Shown: positions 48,669 to 58,736, counted from the stretch's first letter. The stretch: DNA of 64,000 nt from Noviluteimonas caseinilytica (GCF_018406605.1 NZ_AP024545.1:3038001-3102000); one strand, 5' to 3'. The notes: generated by a model not told the origin, from the sequence alone. Numbers and translations: made by a program.

Positions 48669-50081
48669 CTACTCGAAGCTGCCCACCGAATCGTGGGCCA
48701 GGTTGTCGAACCGCGTGTATTCGCCGAAGAACTTCAGCTTGATCGAACCGGTCGGGCCGTTACGCTGCTTGCCGATGATCACTTCGGCCAGGCCCTTGTC
48801 CGGCGAGTTTTCCTTGTTGTAGTACTCGTCGCGGTAGATGAAGACGATCACGTCCGCGTCCTGCTCGATGGCGCCGGATTCGCGCAGGTCGGCCATCACG
48901 GGGCGCTTGTCGGTGCGCGTTTCCAGCGAGCGGTTGAGCTGCGAGAGCGCGATCACCGGCACGTTGAGTTCCTTCGCCAGGCCCTTGAGCGAGCGCGAGA
49001 TCTCGGAGATCTCGGTCGCGCGGTTCTCGCTGTTGCCCGGCACCGCCATCAGCTGCAGGTAGTCGATGACGATCAGGCCCAGGTCGTGCTCGCGCTTGAG
49101 GCGACGCGACTTGGCGCGCAGCATGTCGGGCGACAGCGCCGGCGTGTCGTCGATGAAGATCTTCGCGTCGCGCAGCAGGCGGATCGCACTGGTCACGCGG
49201 CTCCAGTCCTCGTCCTCGAGCTGGCCGGTGCGCAGGCGCGTGGCGTTGACGCGGCCGGTGGAGGAAATCAGGCGCAGTGCAAGCTGCGAGGCCGACATTT
49301 CCATCGAGAAGACCGCGACGGCCTTCTTGGTCTTCATCGCCGCGTACTCGGCCATGTTCAGCGCGAGCGTGGTCTTGCCCATCGCGGGGCGCGCGGCGAG
49401 GATCAGCAGGTCGGTGGGCTGCAGGCCCGCCGTCATTTCGTCGAATTCGGTGTAGCCCGTCGGCAGGCCGGTGACGCTGCCGCCGCTCTCGTAGCGCTTC
49501 TGCAGCACGTCGAAGGCTTCCGACAGCGCCTTGGTCACCGGGGTGAAGTCGGTGCGGCCGCGCGCGCCGGCTTCGGCGATCGCGAACACGTCCTGCTCGG
49601 CCTTGGCGAGGATCTCGGTGCTGTCGCGGCCGTCGGGCAGGAAGCCATCGTTGACGATGCCGGTGCCGACGTCGATCAGCTGCCGCAGCACGGCCTTGTC
49701 GCGCACGATGTCGGCGTAGGCCTTGATGTTGGCCGCCGACGGCGTGGTGCTGGCGAGTTCGATCAGGTACGCGCCGCCGGCCACCTGCTCCGACAGGCCC
49801 ATCGACTCGAACCATTCGCCCAGCGTCACCGCGTCGTAGGGCTTGTTGCGTTCGGCCAGCTCGCGGATCGCGCGGAAGATCAGCTGGTGGTCGCGGCGGT
49901 AGAAGTCGGTTTCGACCAGGGCGTCGGCGACGCGGTCGTAGGCTTCCGGGGAAAGCATGAGCCCGCCGAGGACGGCCTGCTCGGCCTCCACCGACTGCGG
50001 GGGAATGCGCAACCGCTCGACGCGGTCATCGTTCCGCGTGGAGAACGCGGCATCGGAACGCAAACCCTGGCGCACGCTCAT
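48669..50081 (-). CDS. dnaB: Replicative DNA helicase DnaB
   Basis: The 470-residue hexameric helicase has an N-terminal domain with VERLRIPPQSVEAEQAVLGG. The RecA-like domain carries Walker A in AARPAMGKTTLALN and Walker B in GLIVIDYLQLMAV. Later motifs include SQLNRSLETR, DLRESGAIEQDADVIVFIYR and IGKQRNGPTG. It unwinds DNA ahead of the replisome. No intein or insertion is present, and length is normal. It lies downstream of rpsF-rpsR-rplI but separated from them by a terminator and a 250-base gap. Confidence 0.97.
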   Translation of the reverse strand: MSVRQGLRSDAAFSTRNDDRVERLRIPPQSVEAEQAVLGGLMLSPEAYDRVADALVETDFYRRDHQLIFRAIRELAERNKPYDAVTLGEWFESMGLSEQVAGGAYLIELASTTPSAANIKAYADIVRDKAVLRQLIDVGTGIVNDGFLPDGRDSTEILAKAEQDVFAIAEAGARGRTDFTPVTKALSEAFDVLQKRYESGGSVTGLPTGYTEFDEMTAGLQPTDLLILAARPAMGKTTLALNMAEYAAMKTKKAVAVFSMEMSASQLALRLISSTGRVNATRLRTGQLEDEDWSRVTSAIRLLRDAKIFIDDTPALSPDMLRAKSRRLKREHDLGLIVIDYLQLMAVPGNSENRATEISEISRSLKGLAKELNVPVIALSQLNRSLETRTDKRPVMADLRESGAIEQDADVIVFIYRDEYYNKENSPDKGLAEVIIGKQRNGPTGSIKLKFFGEYTRFDNLAHDSVGSFE

Positions 50082-50282
50082 CTGTTGATTCGCTCCCCTG
50101 CCGCGACGTCATGGCGTCACGTTGTTTTCGTGATCGCCTCGGCGGCGACAGGCGGCAATCCTAGTCGTCCGCTGGCCAATGTGTTGCAGATAACCCTGTG
50201 GATAACCGGTGCAAATCTCACGGGCTGCGATTGCGAGAGCAATAGGGACGGACGGTCGGTTTTTTTGGTCGCGCAAACGGAA

Positions 50283-50306
50283 ACGGGCGCCTTCGCAGGC
50301 GCCCGT
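50283..50306 (-). terminator. Hairpin terminator after rplI
   Basis: ACGGGCGCC/GGCGCCCGT forms a perfect 9-base-pair stem with a 6-base loop, 26 bases downstream of the rplI stop. On the minus strand TTTCCGTTT follows. It ends the ribosomal-protein operon before dnaB. Confidence 0.75.
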
Positions 50307-50331
50307 CCGTTCAACGCGTTGTCGCGATCGC

Positions 50332-50784
50332 TTACGCGGCTTCGGCGACGACGATGACCTTGACGGTCGTCTCGATGTCGGCGTGCAGGTGCACGAGGAC
50401 GTCGTATTCGCCGATGTTGCGCAGCGGGCCTTCGCCCATCACGACTTCCGACTTCTCCACCGGCGTGCCGGCGGCGGTCAGGGCTTCTGCGATGTCGCGC
50501 GGGCCGACCGAGCCGTACAGCTTGCCTTCCGTCGACGCATTGGCGGCGATGGTGACCGAGGTGCCTTCCAGCTTCGCCTTGCGGCCTTCGGCGCCGTCCA
50601 GCGAGGCCTTGGCCTTGGCTTCGTACTCGGCGCGCTTGGCTTCGAACTCGGCGACGTTGGCGGCGGTGGCCGGCACGGCCTTGCCCTGCGGCACGAGGAA
50701 GTTGCGGCCGTAACCCGGCTTCACTTTGACCTTGTCGCCGAGGTTGCCGAGGTTGGTGACTTTCTGCAGGAGGATCAGATCCAT
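50332..50784 (-). CDS. rplI: 50S ribosomal protein bL9
   Basis: The 150-residue ribosomal protein has the family start MDLILLQKVTNLGNLGDKVK and VKPGYGRNFLVPQGKAVPAT. A long central helix and C-terminal domain follow, with KLYGSVGPRDIAEAL. Length is normal. It is the third gene of the rpsF-rpsR-rplI operon. Confidence 0.97.
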   Translation of the reverse strand: MDLILLQKVTNLGNLGDKVKVKPGYGRNFLVPQGKAVPATAANVAEFEAKRAEYEAKAKASLDGAEGRKAKLEGTSVTIAANASTEGKLYGSVGPRDIAEALTAAGTPVEKSEVVMGEGPLRNIGEYDVLVHLHADIETTVKVIVVAEAA

Positions 50785-50868
50785 GGTGGTGCTCCGTATT
50801 CGTTAGCGGCGCGCACCGGCGCGCCGCAACTGGGTTGCTGTCCGAATGGACGGCGAACGAACCAACGC

Positions 50869-51099
50869 TTACGCGTTGTGGTTGTCCGTGTAGGGAATCA
50901 GCGCGAGGAAGCGCGAACGCTTGACGGCGGTCTGCAGCTGGCGCTGGTACTTCGACTTGGTACCCGTGATGCGGCTCGGCACGATCTTGCCGGTCTCGGT
51001 CAGGTACTGGCGGAGCGTGTTGAGATCCTTGTAATCGATCTCCTTGACACCCTCGGCGGTGAACTTGCAGAACTTGCGGCGGCGGAAGAACTTGGACAT
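50869..51099 (-). CDS. rpsR: 30S ribosomal protein bS18
   Basis: The 76-residue ribosomal protein has FFRRRKFCKFTAEGVKEIDY, LRQYLTETGKIVPSRITGTK and KRSRFLALIPYTDNH, all typical of bS18. It binds the 30S platform next to bS6. It lies 12 bases after rpsF. Confidence 0.97.
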   Translation of the reverse strand: MSKFFRRRKFCKFTAEGVKEIDYKDLNTLRQYLTETGKIVPSRITGTKSKYQRQLQTAVKRSRFLALIPYTDNHNA

Positions 51100-51111
51100 G
51101 GTCAGGATTCC

Positions 51112-51531
51112 TTAGGCGGCTTCGGCGGAGTCGTCGGTGTCGGCAACGCCAATGGCGCCGTCTTCATCGCGGCGGCGACGTTCGCCACGCTCGGGCTTGT
51201 CGCCCTTCTCGTCCTTGTTCTTCATGATCAGCGACTGCTCGGTGACCGCGTCGTCGCGCTTCATGACCAGGTGGCGCAGCACCGCGTCGTTGAAGCGGAA
51301 GGTATCGACGAGCTCGGTGAGCACGGCCTGGTCGGCTTCGATGTTCAGCAGCACGTAGTGCGCCTTCACCAGGTTTTCGATCGGGTACGCCAGCTGGCGG
51401 CGGCCCCAGTCTTCCAGGCGGTGGATCTTGCCGTTGCCGTTCTCGATGAGCGACTTGTAGCGCTCGACCATGGCCGGCACCTGCTCGCTCTGGTCCGGAT
51501 GGACCAGGAACACGATTTCGTAATGACGCAT
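51112..51531 (-). CDS. rpsF: 30S ribosomal protein bS6
   Basis: The 139-residue ribosomal protein has MRHYEIVFLVHPDQSEQVPA, IHRLEDWGRRQLAYPIENLV and AHYVLLNIEA. The C-terminal tail is long and charged (KNKDEKGDKPERGERRRRDE then an acidic end), as in other gammaproteobacteria. The start at 51531 begins the conserved fold; ten extra upstream codons are unlikely. It heads the rpsF-rpsR-rplI operon. Confidence 0.96.
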   Translation of the reverse strand: MRHYEIVFLVHPDQSEQVPAMVERYKSLIENGNGKIHRLEDWGRRQLAYPIENLVKAHYVLLNIEADQAVLTELVDTFRFNDAVLRHLVMKRDDAVTEQSLIMKNKDEKGDKPERGERRRRDEDGAIGVADTDDSAEAA

Positions 51532-51698
51532 CGGTATTTCCTTGTGGATGTGGCCCGTCATGCACGGACCTGACAGCCCCCCGGGGAGTGCAGCGATACC
51601 GCCGCCCGGTGGAGCAAGGGACCTCGACAGGCCGGTGGGCCGGAACGAGGGCGCGAAATTATGGGGGAATCAGGGGCTTACGGCAAGCCCGCGGGGCT

Positions 51699-52037
51699 TC
51701 AGGCCGCGTCGGCCTTGGTCGTGAAGCTCTCGCCGCAGCCGCATTCGGCGGTGACGTTGGGGTTCTCGAAGACGAACTGCTCCGACAGGCCCTGCTTCCG
51801 GAAGTCGATCAGGGTGCCGTCCACCAGGCCCAGGCTGTCGGCATCCACGAACACCTTCACGCCCGAATCGTCGAACACCGTGTCGCCGGGGCGCTCTTCG
51901 CGGGCCAGGTCGGCGATGTAGCCCCAGCCCGAACAGCCGGTCTTCTGCACGCCGAAGCGCAGGCCCAGCGCGCCGGGATCGGCGGCGAGGAACCCGCGGA
52001 TGCGGTCGAGGGCGGCAGGGGCGAGGCGGATGGACAT
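51699..52037 (-). CDS. IscA/ErpA-type iron-sulfur cluster assembly protein
   Basis: The 112-residue A-type carrier has the three conserved cysteines in QKTGCSGWGY and ECGCGESF (the C...CxC arrangement) and the fold start MSIRLAPAALDRIRGFLAAD. It would accept a cluster from the scaffold and hand it to target proteins. Divergent from asnS by 109 bases. The upstream extension to 52115 crosses the promoter region and was not used. The subgroup (IscA, ErpA or SufA) cannot be settled. Confidence 0.9.
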   Translation of the reverse strand: MSIRLAPAALDRIRGFLAADPGALGLRFGVQKTGCSGWGYIADLAREERPGDTVFDDSGVKVFVDADSLGLVDGTLIDFRKQGLSEQFVFENPNVTAECGCGESFTTKADAA

Positions 52038-52146
52038 GCGGGACTCCGGGAACGTGCGTCGGATTGTAAGCGTGCGGCGGGGCGCAATCCCGCTCCGGTA
52101 CACTTCGCCGTTCACAGTTGGCGGTCGAGCGAAGAGGAATCAAGGC

Positions 52147-53547
<1,401 letters not shown>

Positions 53548-53551
53548 TCCG

Positions 53552-53857
53552 TTGATCCTCTTCTTCGCCCTGCTCTTCGTCGCCATCGCCATCGCGGGCG
53601 CCACCGCGTTCGTGATCTTCTGGCCGCTGGCGCTGGTGCACGTGCGCGACAAGCATCCGCCGATCGCGGCGCAGCTCGGCACCGGTGCGTTCCTCAAGCC
53701 GGCCGCGCTCGCGTGGCTGCTGCGCGGCGGCTATCGCGAGGCGCGCGACCGCAACCTCAGCGGGCTGGCCACGCCGGCGCGCGTGTCGCTGATCATCATC
53801 TTCGCGGGCCTCATCGCCGCGGCGCTGCTGTGGGCCTGGTCGGTGGTGTATGTCTGA
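53552..53857 (+). CDS. Small membrane protein, TTG start
   Basis: The 101-residue protein has two hydrophobic segments (LFFALLFVAIAIAGATAFVI and VSLIIIFAGLIAAALLWAW). Between them is a soluble loop with HVRDKHPPIAAQLGTGAFL and GGYREARDRNLSGL. It starts at a TTG 4 bases after the asnS stop and overlaps the next gene by 8 bases, so it is co-translated in the asnS operon. No function recognised. Confidence 0.65.
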   Translation: MILFFALLFVAIAIAGATAFVIFWPLALVHVRDKHPPIAAQLGTGAFLKPAALAWLLRGGYREARDRNLSGLATPARVSLIIIFAGLIAAALLWAWSVVYV

Positions 53858-54161
53858 AGAGATGCTCCACGCACAGTGGTGGCTGGCGACGCTCGGTCGC
53901 ACGGTGGTCTGGGCGCGCCTGCGCGTGCGCGAGGCCGGCACGGCGGAAGTGTTCGACAGCGACGGCAACACGCTGGTGTACGACAGCGAAGACACCGCAC
54001 GCGCGGCGTTGATGGATGCCGAGTTCGTCGAATGGGACGGCCTGGACAGCGACGATGCGATCGACCGCGGCATCGACCTCGACACCGTCGCCCCGCCCCG
54101 CGCGGAGACGGACGAGGCCCTGCGCCCGCTGATGGTCCAGCAACTCGCACCGCGCCACTGA
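53850..54161 (+). CDS. Conserved hypothetical protein, 103 residues
   Basis: The soluble acidic protein begins MSEEMLHAQWWLATLGRTVV and contains EVFDSDGNTLVYDSEDTARA, where a short repeat-like strand pattern suggests a small beta domain. It overlaps the preceding membrane protein gene by 8 bases and ends 25 bases before the PaiB-type gene. The family is not recognised. Confidence 0.6.
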   Translation: MSEEMLHAQWWLATLGRTVVWARLRVREAGTAEVFDSDGNTLVYDSEDTARAALMDAEFVEWDGLDSDDAIDRGIDLDTVAPPRAETDEALRPLMVQQLAPRH

Positions 54162-54186
54162 CGCGCACGCCCCCGGAACGAATGCG

Positions 54187-54831
54187 ATGTACCTCCCCCG
54201 CGCCTTCGCCGACCACGACCCCGCCGCACTCGATGCGCTGATCGCGCAGGACGCCTTCATCACCCTGGTCACCGTCGTTGACGGCGTGCCGACGGTGAGC
54301 CACCTGCCCGTCCTGTACCGCCGCGATGGCGCGCGCATCGAACTGCGCGGCCACTGGGCGAAACCGAACCCGCAGTCCACGCATACCGGCCCCGCGCTCG
54401 CGATCGTGCACGGCCCGCACGCGTACGTGTCGCCGTCCTGGTATCCCGACAAGGAGGAAGCCTCGCGCGTGCCGACGTGGAATTACGTCGTCGCGCACCT
54501 GCACGGCACGCTCGAGCGCCTCGACGACGAAGCCTCGCTCGCCGCGATCGTGTCCGACCTGACCGCGAAGCACGAAGCGAGCGTGGGCCAAGCCTGGGAA
54601 TTCGAACACGAACGCGATTCGCATCGTGCGCTCCTGCGCGGCATCACCGGCTTCCGCATGTTGTGCGATCGCGTCGAACTGAAAGCCAAGCTCAGCCAGA
54701 ACCACCCCGATGCGAACCGCGAAGCCGTCATCGCGCAACTGGGTGCCCAAACCTCCGACGCCAGCCGCGCCGTCGCGCGCCTGATGCGCGCCACGCTCGA
54801 CCGTACGACCGATCCGGTCGCAGGAGACTGA
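54187..54831 (+). CDS. PaiB-type FMN-binding protein
   Basis: The 214-residue protein has the PaiB pattern: MYLPRAFADHDPAALDALIA, ITLVTVVDGVPTVSHLPVLY, HAYVSPSWYPDKEEASRVPT followed by WNYVVAHLHG, and KLSQNHPDANREAV. PaiB proteins have a split-barrel flavin-binding fold and are annotated as negative transcriptional regulators. The actual function may be a flavin-dependent reductase. It lies 1 base before the SDR gene at 54833, at the head of the aminomuconate cluster. Confidence 0.85.
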   Translation: MYLPRAFADHDPAALDALIAQDAFITLVTVVDGVPTVSHLPVLYRRDGARIELRGHWAKPNPQSTHTGPALAIVHGPHAYVSPSWYPDKEEASRVPTWNYVVAHLHGTLERLDDEASLAAIVSDLTAKHEASVGQAWEFEHERDSHRALLRGITGFRMLCDRVELKAKLSQNHPDANREAVIAQLGAQTSDASRAVARLMRATLDRTTDPVAGD

Positions 54832-54832
54832 T

Positions 54833-55618
54833 TTGGACCTGAACCTTTCCGGCAAGCACGCCCTCGTCTGCGGCGCCTCCGAGGGCATCGGCCGCGCGAC
54901 CGCGCACGAACTCGCATTGCTCGGCGCCGACGTCACCGTGCTCGCGCGCCGCGCCGACGCGCTGGAAGCGGTGGTCGCCGAATTGCCGAGCACGGGATCG
55001 CAGGCGCACGGCTACCTCAGCGCCGACGTGCTCGACACCGATCGGCTCCACGCGCAAGCGCAGGCGCTCGCGAACGGCAAGCGCGTGCACATCCTGGTCA
55101 ACAACACCGGCGGCCCGCCCGGCGGCCCCGCGAATGCGGCGGACGCGGCGAGCTTCGAACGCGCGTTCCGCCAGCACCTGCTCGCCAACCAGGCGCTCGT
55201 GCAGGCCGTGCTGCCCGGCATGCAGGCCGCGGGCTTCGGCCGCATCGTCAACGTGATCTCGACCTCGGTGAAGGAACCCATCGCCAACCTCGGCGTGTCC
55301 AACACCATCCGCGGCGCGGTCGCCAGCTGGGCGAAGACGCTCGCCACCGAGCTCGGCGGCTTCGGCATCACCGTCAACAACGTGCTGCCGGGCTACACGC
55401 GCACGCAGCGCCTCGACCAGATCCTGCACGACCGCGCGCAAGCCACCGGCAAGCCCGAGTCCGCAATCGCCGACGGCATGCTCGCGACGGTGCCGGCCGG
55501 GCGCTTCGCCGACGCGAGTGAACTCGCCGCGGTGATCGCCTTCCTGTGTTCGCCCGCGGCGGGCTACGTCAACGGCATCAACGTGCCGGTCGACGGCGGC
55601 CGCACGAAGTCGCTGTAA
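54833..55618 (+). CDS. SDR-family oxidoreductase-like protein, atypical active site
   Basis: The 261-residue Rossmann-fold protein has the NAD(P) motif GASEGIGRAT (about residues 14-23) and the structural NNTGG. The catalytic region reads VISTSVKEPIANLGVSNTIR, where Tyr-x3-Lys is replaced by Ser-x3-Arg, so classical SDR chemistry is doubtful. VNNVLPGYTRTQRL and the end YVNGINVPVDGGRTKSL are family-typical. The start is a TTG with CAGGAG upstream; no ATG fits the fold. It lies directly after the PaiB-type gene and 10 bases before the aldehyde dehydrogenase. The same variant occurs in SDR genes linked to kynurenine clusters, to my recollection; the function is unproven. Confidence 0.8.
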   Translation: MDLNLSGKHALVCGASEGIGRATAHELALLGADVTVLARRADALEAVVAELPSTGSQAHGYLSADVLDTDRLHAQAQALANGKRVHILVNNTGGPPGGPANAADAASFERAFRQHLLANQALVQAVLPGMQAAGFGRIVNVISTSVKEPIANLGVSNTIRGAVASWAKTLATELGGFGITVNNVLPGYTRTQRLDQILHDRAQATGKPESAIADGMLATVPAGRFADASELAAVIAFLCSPAAGYVNGINVPVDGGRTKSL

Positions 55619-55628
55619 GCTGCCGCGC

Positions 55629-57080
55629 ATGCAACTCACGCACTGGATCGATGGCCAGGCACGACCGGCGGCGAACGGCCGGTGGCTGGACGTGTTCGAC
55701 CCCGCCACCGCGCAGCCGTACGCGCAGGTCGCCGCGGGCGATGCGCGCGACGTCGACGCCGCGATCAGCGCCGCGGCGCGCGCCTTCCCGATGTGGTCGC
55801 AACTGCCCAACGCCGAACGCGCGCGCTGGATGGAACGCCTGGCCGATGCGCTGGAAGCGCGGCTGGAGGATTTCGCGCAGGCCGAATCGCGCGATGGCGG
55901 CAAGCCCATCAAGCTGGCGCGCGAGGTGGAGATCCCGCGCGCGATCAGCAACCTGCGGTTCTTCGCGCACGCCGCCACGCAGTTCTCCAGCGAATCGCAC
56001 CACGGCCAGGCCGGGCTCAACTACACCTTGCGCATGCCGCTGGGCGTGGTCGCCACGATCTCGCCGTGGAATCTGCCGTTGTACCTGTTCACCTGGAAGA
56101 TCGCGCCCGCGCTCGCGGCCGGCAACACGGTGGTGGCCAAGCCTTCCGAGATCACGCCGCACACGGCGACGATGCTCGCCGCACTCGCCGCGGAGATCGG
56201 GTTCCCCGCCGGCGTGCTCAACGTCGTGCATGGCCTCGGCCCGGACGTCGGCGAACCGATGGTGCTGGACGCGCGCACCAAAGCGGTGTCGTTCACCGGC
56301 AGCACGCTGGTCGGCAAGCGCATCGCGACGATGGCCGCGCCGCTGCTGAAGAAAGTGTCGCTGGAGCTGGGCGGCAAGAATCCCACGCTCGTCTTCGCCG
56401 ACAGCGACTGGGAACGCAACCTGGACACGATCGTGCGCTCGGCGTTCCAGAACAGCGGACAGATCTGCCTCTGCGGTTCGCGCCTGTTGGTGCAGCGCTC
56501 CATCTACGCGGAATTCCGCGATGCGTTCGTCGAGCGCGCGCGCGCCCTGAAGGTCGGCAATCCCGGCGAGCCCGGCACCGAACTCGGCCCGCTCGTCTCG
56601 CAGGCGCATTTCGACAAGGTCGTGGCCGCCATCGCGCGCGCGAAGGACGAAGGCGGCCAGGTGCGTTGCGGTGGCGGCGTGATCGATCGCCCGGGCTGGT
56701 TCGTCGCGCCCACGGTGATCGATGGCCTCGGCCCCGATTGCGCCACCAATCGCGAAGAAATCTTCGGCCCCGTCGCAACGCTGCAGGCGTTCGAAGACGA
56801 CGCCGACGCCTTGCAACGCGCCAACGCCGGCGACTACGGCCTGTCCGCGTCCGTGTGGACGCGCGACCTCGATCGCGCCCACCACATCGCCGCGCAGCTG
56901 CACTGCGGCATGGTGTGGATCAACACCTGGCTGATGCGCGACCTGCGCACGCCGTTCGGCGGCACCGGCCAGTCCGGTCTCGGCCGCGAAGGCGGCATGG
57001 AAGCCATGCGTTTCTTCACCGAACCCCGCAACATCGGCATCGCATTGCGAAGCCCTGCCCTTCCGGAGCCCGTGCGATGA
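55629..57080 (+). CDS. 2-aminomuconate 6-semialdehyde dehydrogenase
   Basis: The 483-residue NAD-dependent aldehyde dehydrogenase has the cofactor motif FTGSTLVGKRIATMAAPLLK, the catalytic Glu in VSLELGGKNPTLVF and the nucleophilic Cys in FQNSGQICLCGSRLLVQ. The close of the domain, NTWLMRDLRTPFGGTGQSG, is typical of the hydroxymuconic/aminomuconic semialdehyde subfamily. It would oxidise the product of ACMSD to 2-aminomuconate. Context (3-hydroxyanthranilate dioxygenase, ACMSD, RidA deaminase) supports the substrate. The stop overlaps the carbonic anhydrase start by ATGA. Confidence 0.88.
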   Translation: MQLTHWIDGQARPAANGRWLDVFDPATAQPYAQVAAGDARDVDAAISAAARAFPMWSQLPNAERARWMERLADALEARLEDFAQAESRDGGKPIKLAREVEIPRAISNLRFFAHAATQFSSESHHGQAGLNYTLRMPLGVVATISPWNLPLYLFTWKIAPALAAGNTVVAKPSEITPHTATMLAALAAEIGFPAGVLNVVHGLGPDVGEPMVLDARTKAVSFTGSTLVGKRIATMAAPLLKKVSLELGGKNPTLVFADSDWERNLDTIVRSAFQNSGQICLCGSRLLVQRSIYAEFRDAFVERARALKVGNPGEPGTELGPLVSQAHFDKVVAAIARAKDEGGQVRCGGGVIDRPGWFVAPTVIDGLGPDCATNREEIFGPVATLQAFEDDADALQRANAGDYGLSASVWTRDLDRAHHIAAQLHCGMVWINTWLMRDLRTPFGGTGQSGLGREGGMEAMRFFTEPRNIGIALRSPALPEPVR

Positions 57081-57742
57081 CCCGTCGCCTCGAAGACCTG
57101 CTGAAGAACAACCGCGAATGGGCCGAACAGGTCCGCCGCGACGACCCGGGCTTCTTCAAGCGTCTGTCGAGCCAGCAATCGCCGAAGTACCTGTGGATCG
57201 GCTGTTCGGATTCGCGCGTGCCCGCCAACCAGATCATGCGGCTGGATCCGGGCGAGGTGTTCGTCCACCGCAACATCGCCAACGTGGTGGTGCACGCGGA
57301 CCTCAATTGCCTGTCGGTCATCCAGTTCGCGGTGGACCTGCTGAAGGTCGAGCACATCCTGGTCACCGGCCACTACGGCTGCAGCGGCGTGCACGCGAGC
57401 ATGACGGGCAAGCGCGTGGGCCTGGCGGACAACTGGCTGCGGCACGTAGGCGACGTGGCGAACAAGCACGCGGCGCTGCTCGACGAAGTGGACACCGAGT
57501 CGATGCGCCACGCGCGCCTGTGCGAACTCAACGTCATCGAGCAGGTCGCCAACGTCTGCCAGACCACGATCGTGCAGGATGCCTGGGCGCGCGGGCAGAC
57601 GCTGAGCGTGCATGGCTGGTGCTATTCGCTGCTGGACGGGCGCGTCAACGACCTCGAACTCGGCGTGTCCGCCTCGGACGAACTGCAACCGGCGTACGAC
57701 AGCGCGCTGGCGCGCATCCGCAAGTCGAAGGCCCGCGAATGA
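57077..57742 (+). CDS. can: Beta-class carbonic anhydrase
   Basis: The 221-residue zinc enzyme has the ligand motifs CSDSR (about 43-47) and GHYGCSG (about 98-104). Other signatures are PGEVFVHRNIANVV, LNCLSVIQFAVDLL, and LCELNVIEQV, a close Can-like pattern. It interconverts CO2 and bicarbonate in the cytoplasm. It overlaps both neighbours by ATGA, so it is translationally embedded between the semialdehyde dehydrogenase and the aminomuconate deaminase. Use of CO2 released in the pathway by ACMSD is an inference from that position. Confidence 0.93.
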   Translation: MTRRLEDLLKNNREWAEQVRRDDPGFFKRLSSQQSPKYLWIGCSDSRVPANQIMRLDPGEVFVHRNIANVVVHADLNCLSVIQFAVDLLKVEHILVTGHYGCSGVHASMTGKRVGLADNWLRHVGDVANKHAALLDEVDTESMRHARLCELNVIEQVANVCQTTIVQDAWARGQTLSVHGWCYSLLDGRVNDLELGVSASDELQPAYDSALARIRKSKARE

Positions 57743-58188
57743 GCGACGTGGACATGTCCAATACCATCCGGACCAGCGCCGCCCCCGCCCCCGTCGGCGC
57801 GTATCCGCACGCGCGGCGCGTCGGCGAGTTGCTGTTCCTCTCCGGCATCGGCCCGCGCGACGCGGCCACCAACGCGATCCCGGGCAACGATTATTTCGCC
57901 GACGGCCGCGTGCGCAAGTACGACATCGATGCGCAGGCGCGCGCGGTGTTCGCCAACGTGCGCGCGGTGCTGGAAGCCAGTGGCGCGCGTTGGGAAGACC
58001 TGGTCGACGTCACCGTCTACCTCACCGACATGGCGCGCGACTTCAAGGCCTACAATGCGGTGTGGGCCGAACATTTCCCCGATCCTGCGACGGCGCCGTG
58101 CCGCACCACGCTCGGCATCACCGCGTTGCCGACACCGATCGCGATCGAACTCAAGTGCGTGGCCGCCCTGCCGCGCGGAGGCGCGTGA
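57739..58188 (+). CDS. RidA-family protein, probable 2-aminomuconate deaminase
   Basis: The 149-residue RidA/YjgF-fold protein has APAPVGAYPHARRVGELLFL, SGIGPRDAATNAIPG, LEASGARWEDLVDVTVYLTD and the terminal IAIELKCVAALP. This is the branch used as 2-aminomuconate deaminase in nitrobenzoate and kynurenine clusters. It would deaminate 2-aminomuconate to 4-oxalocrotonate. ATGA overlap with the carbonic anhydrase gene. The general RidA imine-hydrolase role is the alternative, but its neighbours favour the specific one. Confidence 0.85.
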   Translation: MSDVDMSNTIRTSAAPAPVGAYPHARRVGELLFLSGIGPRDAATNAIPGNDYFADGRVRKYDIDAQARAVFANVRAVLEASGARWEDLVDVTVYLTDMARDFKAYNAVWAEHFPDPATAPCRTTLGITALPTPIAIELKCVAALPRGGA

Positions 58189-58190
58189 GC

Positions 58191-58736
58191 ATGCTGCCCG
58201 ATCCCATCGACCTGCAGGCCTGGATCGAAGAACACCGGCACCTGCTGAAGCCGCCGGTCGGCAACAAGGTGGTCTTCGCCGGCGATTTCATCGTGATGGT
58301 GGTCGGCGGCCCGAACCAGCGCACCGATTACCACTGGGACGAAGGCGCCGAGTGGTTCTACCAGCTCGAAGGCGAGATGGTGCTGCGCATCCAGGAGCAT
58401 GGTGATGACGGCGTCGGCCGCGTGCGCGACATCCCGATCCGCGCGGGCCAGACGTTCCTGCTGCCGCCGCGCGTGCCGCATTCGCCGCAGCGCATGCCCG
58501 ACTCGGTGGGCCTGGTGATCGAACGCCGCCGCCTGCCGCACGAACTCGACGGGCTGATGTGGTTCTGCGAGCAGTGCAACGGCAAGCTGTTCGAGGAATT
58601 CTTCAAGCTGCACGACATCGAGCAGGACTTCCCGCCGGTGTTCGACCGCTTCTATTCCTCGCTCGAACACCGCACGTGCAAGCAGTGCGGGCACGTGAAC
58701 CCCGCCCCGTCGAAGTACGTGATGCCGGATACCTGA
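58191..58736 (+). CDS. nbaC: 3-hydroxyanthranilate 3,4-dioxygenase
   Basis: The 181-residue cupin has iron ligands in TDYHWDEGAEWFYQLEGEMV (His and Glu) and LPPRVPHSPQRMPDSVG (His). A C-terminal rubredoxin-like site follows, with CEQC and CKQC (FCEQCNGKLF, TCKQCGHVNP), typical of the bacterial monomeric form. It opens 3-hydroxyanthranilate to 2-amino-3-carboxymuconate semialdehyde. It starts 2 bases after the deaminase; a GTG two codons upstream (58185) is an alternative start closer to the GGAGG element. It is the last gene before the cluster is interrupted. Confidence 0.95.
   Translation: MLPDPIDLQAWIEEHRHLLKPPVGNKVVFAGDFIVMVVGGPNQRTDYHWDEGAEWFYQLEGEMVLRIQEHGDDGVGRVRDIPIRAGQTFLLPPRVPHSPQRMPDSVGLVIERRRLPHELDGLMWFCEQCNGKLFEEFFKLHDIEQDFPPVFDRFYSSLEHRTCKQCGHVNPAPSKYVMPDT

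Noticed and set aside
50259..50266. Run of seven T residues between dnaB and rplI as a plus-strand terminator
   Set aside because: No stable stem precedes it and no plus-strand gene ends there.
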